Shown: piece after piece, positions 33,458 through 33,549 of the stretch | Position numbering within the stretch: the first letter of the stretch is position 1 | Layout of the letters: each line of letters starts with the position of its first letter | Source: Methylacidimicrobium tartarophylax | GTDB lineage: Bacteria > Verrucomicrobiota > Verrucomicrobiia > Methylacidiphilales > Methylacidiphilaceae | Assembly (NCBI RefSeq): GCF_902143375.2 | Contig: NZ_CABFVA020000093.1 | Span: 1-33,549 of the forward strand | Direction of reading: 5' to 3' | DNA length: 33,549 bases | The notes under the pieces: generated by a model | Told to the model about the DNA's origin: nothing | What the model saw: only the letters and a program-made list of their open reading frames with translations | The model's database searches: none | Translations under genes and position numbers: made by a program

Positions 33458-33549
33458 ACAACATGCTGTGGTGGCTAGCTGTCAGGTCCCGGATGATTAC
33501 GTACTGGTTTTTGGAAGAGCTGCGGATGGGATTGTTGCCATGTTTTTAG

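Noticed and set aside
33463-33549. 28-codon frame ending exactly at the window edge
   Set aside because: No ribosome site and no recognisable sequence. I also looked here for a tmRNA gene because smpB is adjacent, but saw no tmRNA 5' end or tag frame.
1-33549. CRISPR arrays, insertion sequences, toxin-antitoxin or defence genes
   Set aside because: No regularly spaced repeats, transposase motifs or defence-type domains were found on either strand.

Overview
This 33.5-kb window is a dense, GC-rich stretch of bacterial chromosome made almost entirely of housekeeping genes. I see about 33 protein genes, one tRNA, no insertion sequence, no prophage and no CRISPR array. Exported proteins with signal or lipoprotein signal sequences, GlnE, and the Opp/Sec components fit a Gram-negative-type bacterium. 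The gene set and protein flavour remind me of acidophilic Verrucomicrobiota (Methylacidiphilaceae/Methylacidimicrobium-like). That placement is an impression from memory and was not tested.

Layout. Positions 6-7085 (minus strand) form one long run: gap, pgk, tpiA, secG, then oppA, oppB and oppC of a peptide ABC transporter whose ATPase genes should lie beyond the left edge. Positions 7263-9965 (plus) carry an exported MsrB-MsrA fusion and a Ppx/GppA phosphatase. Positions 9951-15676 (minus) run trxB, tig, clpP, clpX, mnmA and cutA, which is a redox and protein-quality-control block plus tRNA thiolation. A 424-bp divergent spacer (15677-16100) follows and carries a weak cryptic coding signal. 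Positions 16101-19492 (plus) hold an unrecognised, possibly ATP-grasp-like gene translationally coupled to sucC-sucD. Positions 19524-21533 (minus) hold a thiosulfate sulfurtransferase, a SufE-like protein and an unknown protein in a compact sulfur-transfer operon. Then come bioB and upp (minus), hemB and glnE (plus), and a minus-strand group of rdgB, a sugar nucleotidyltransferase, a Xer-type recombinase and rnc. rnc collides tail-to-tail with glnE and overlaps it by 86 bp. The right end (plus) has tRNA-Val(GAC), a SIMPL-domain exported protein, a coiled-coil zinc-ribbon protein, RNA polymerase omega and smpB.

Many junctions are 4-nt stop/start overlaps (ATGA, GTGA or TTGA), which indicates tight translational coupling. 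No classic defence system or mobile island is visible. The most unusual spots are the sucCD-linked unknown gene with the frame-disrupted small reading frame and G8 tract before it, the TST-SufE-unknown operon, and the long glnE/rnc antisense overlap.
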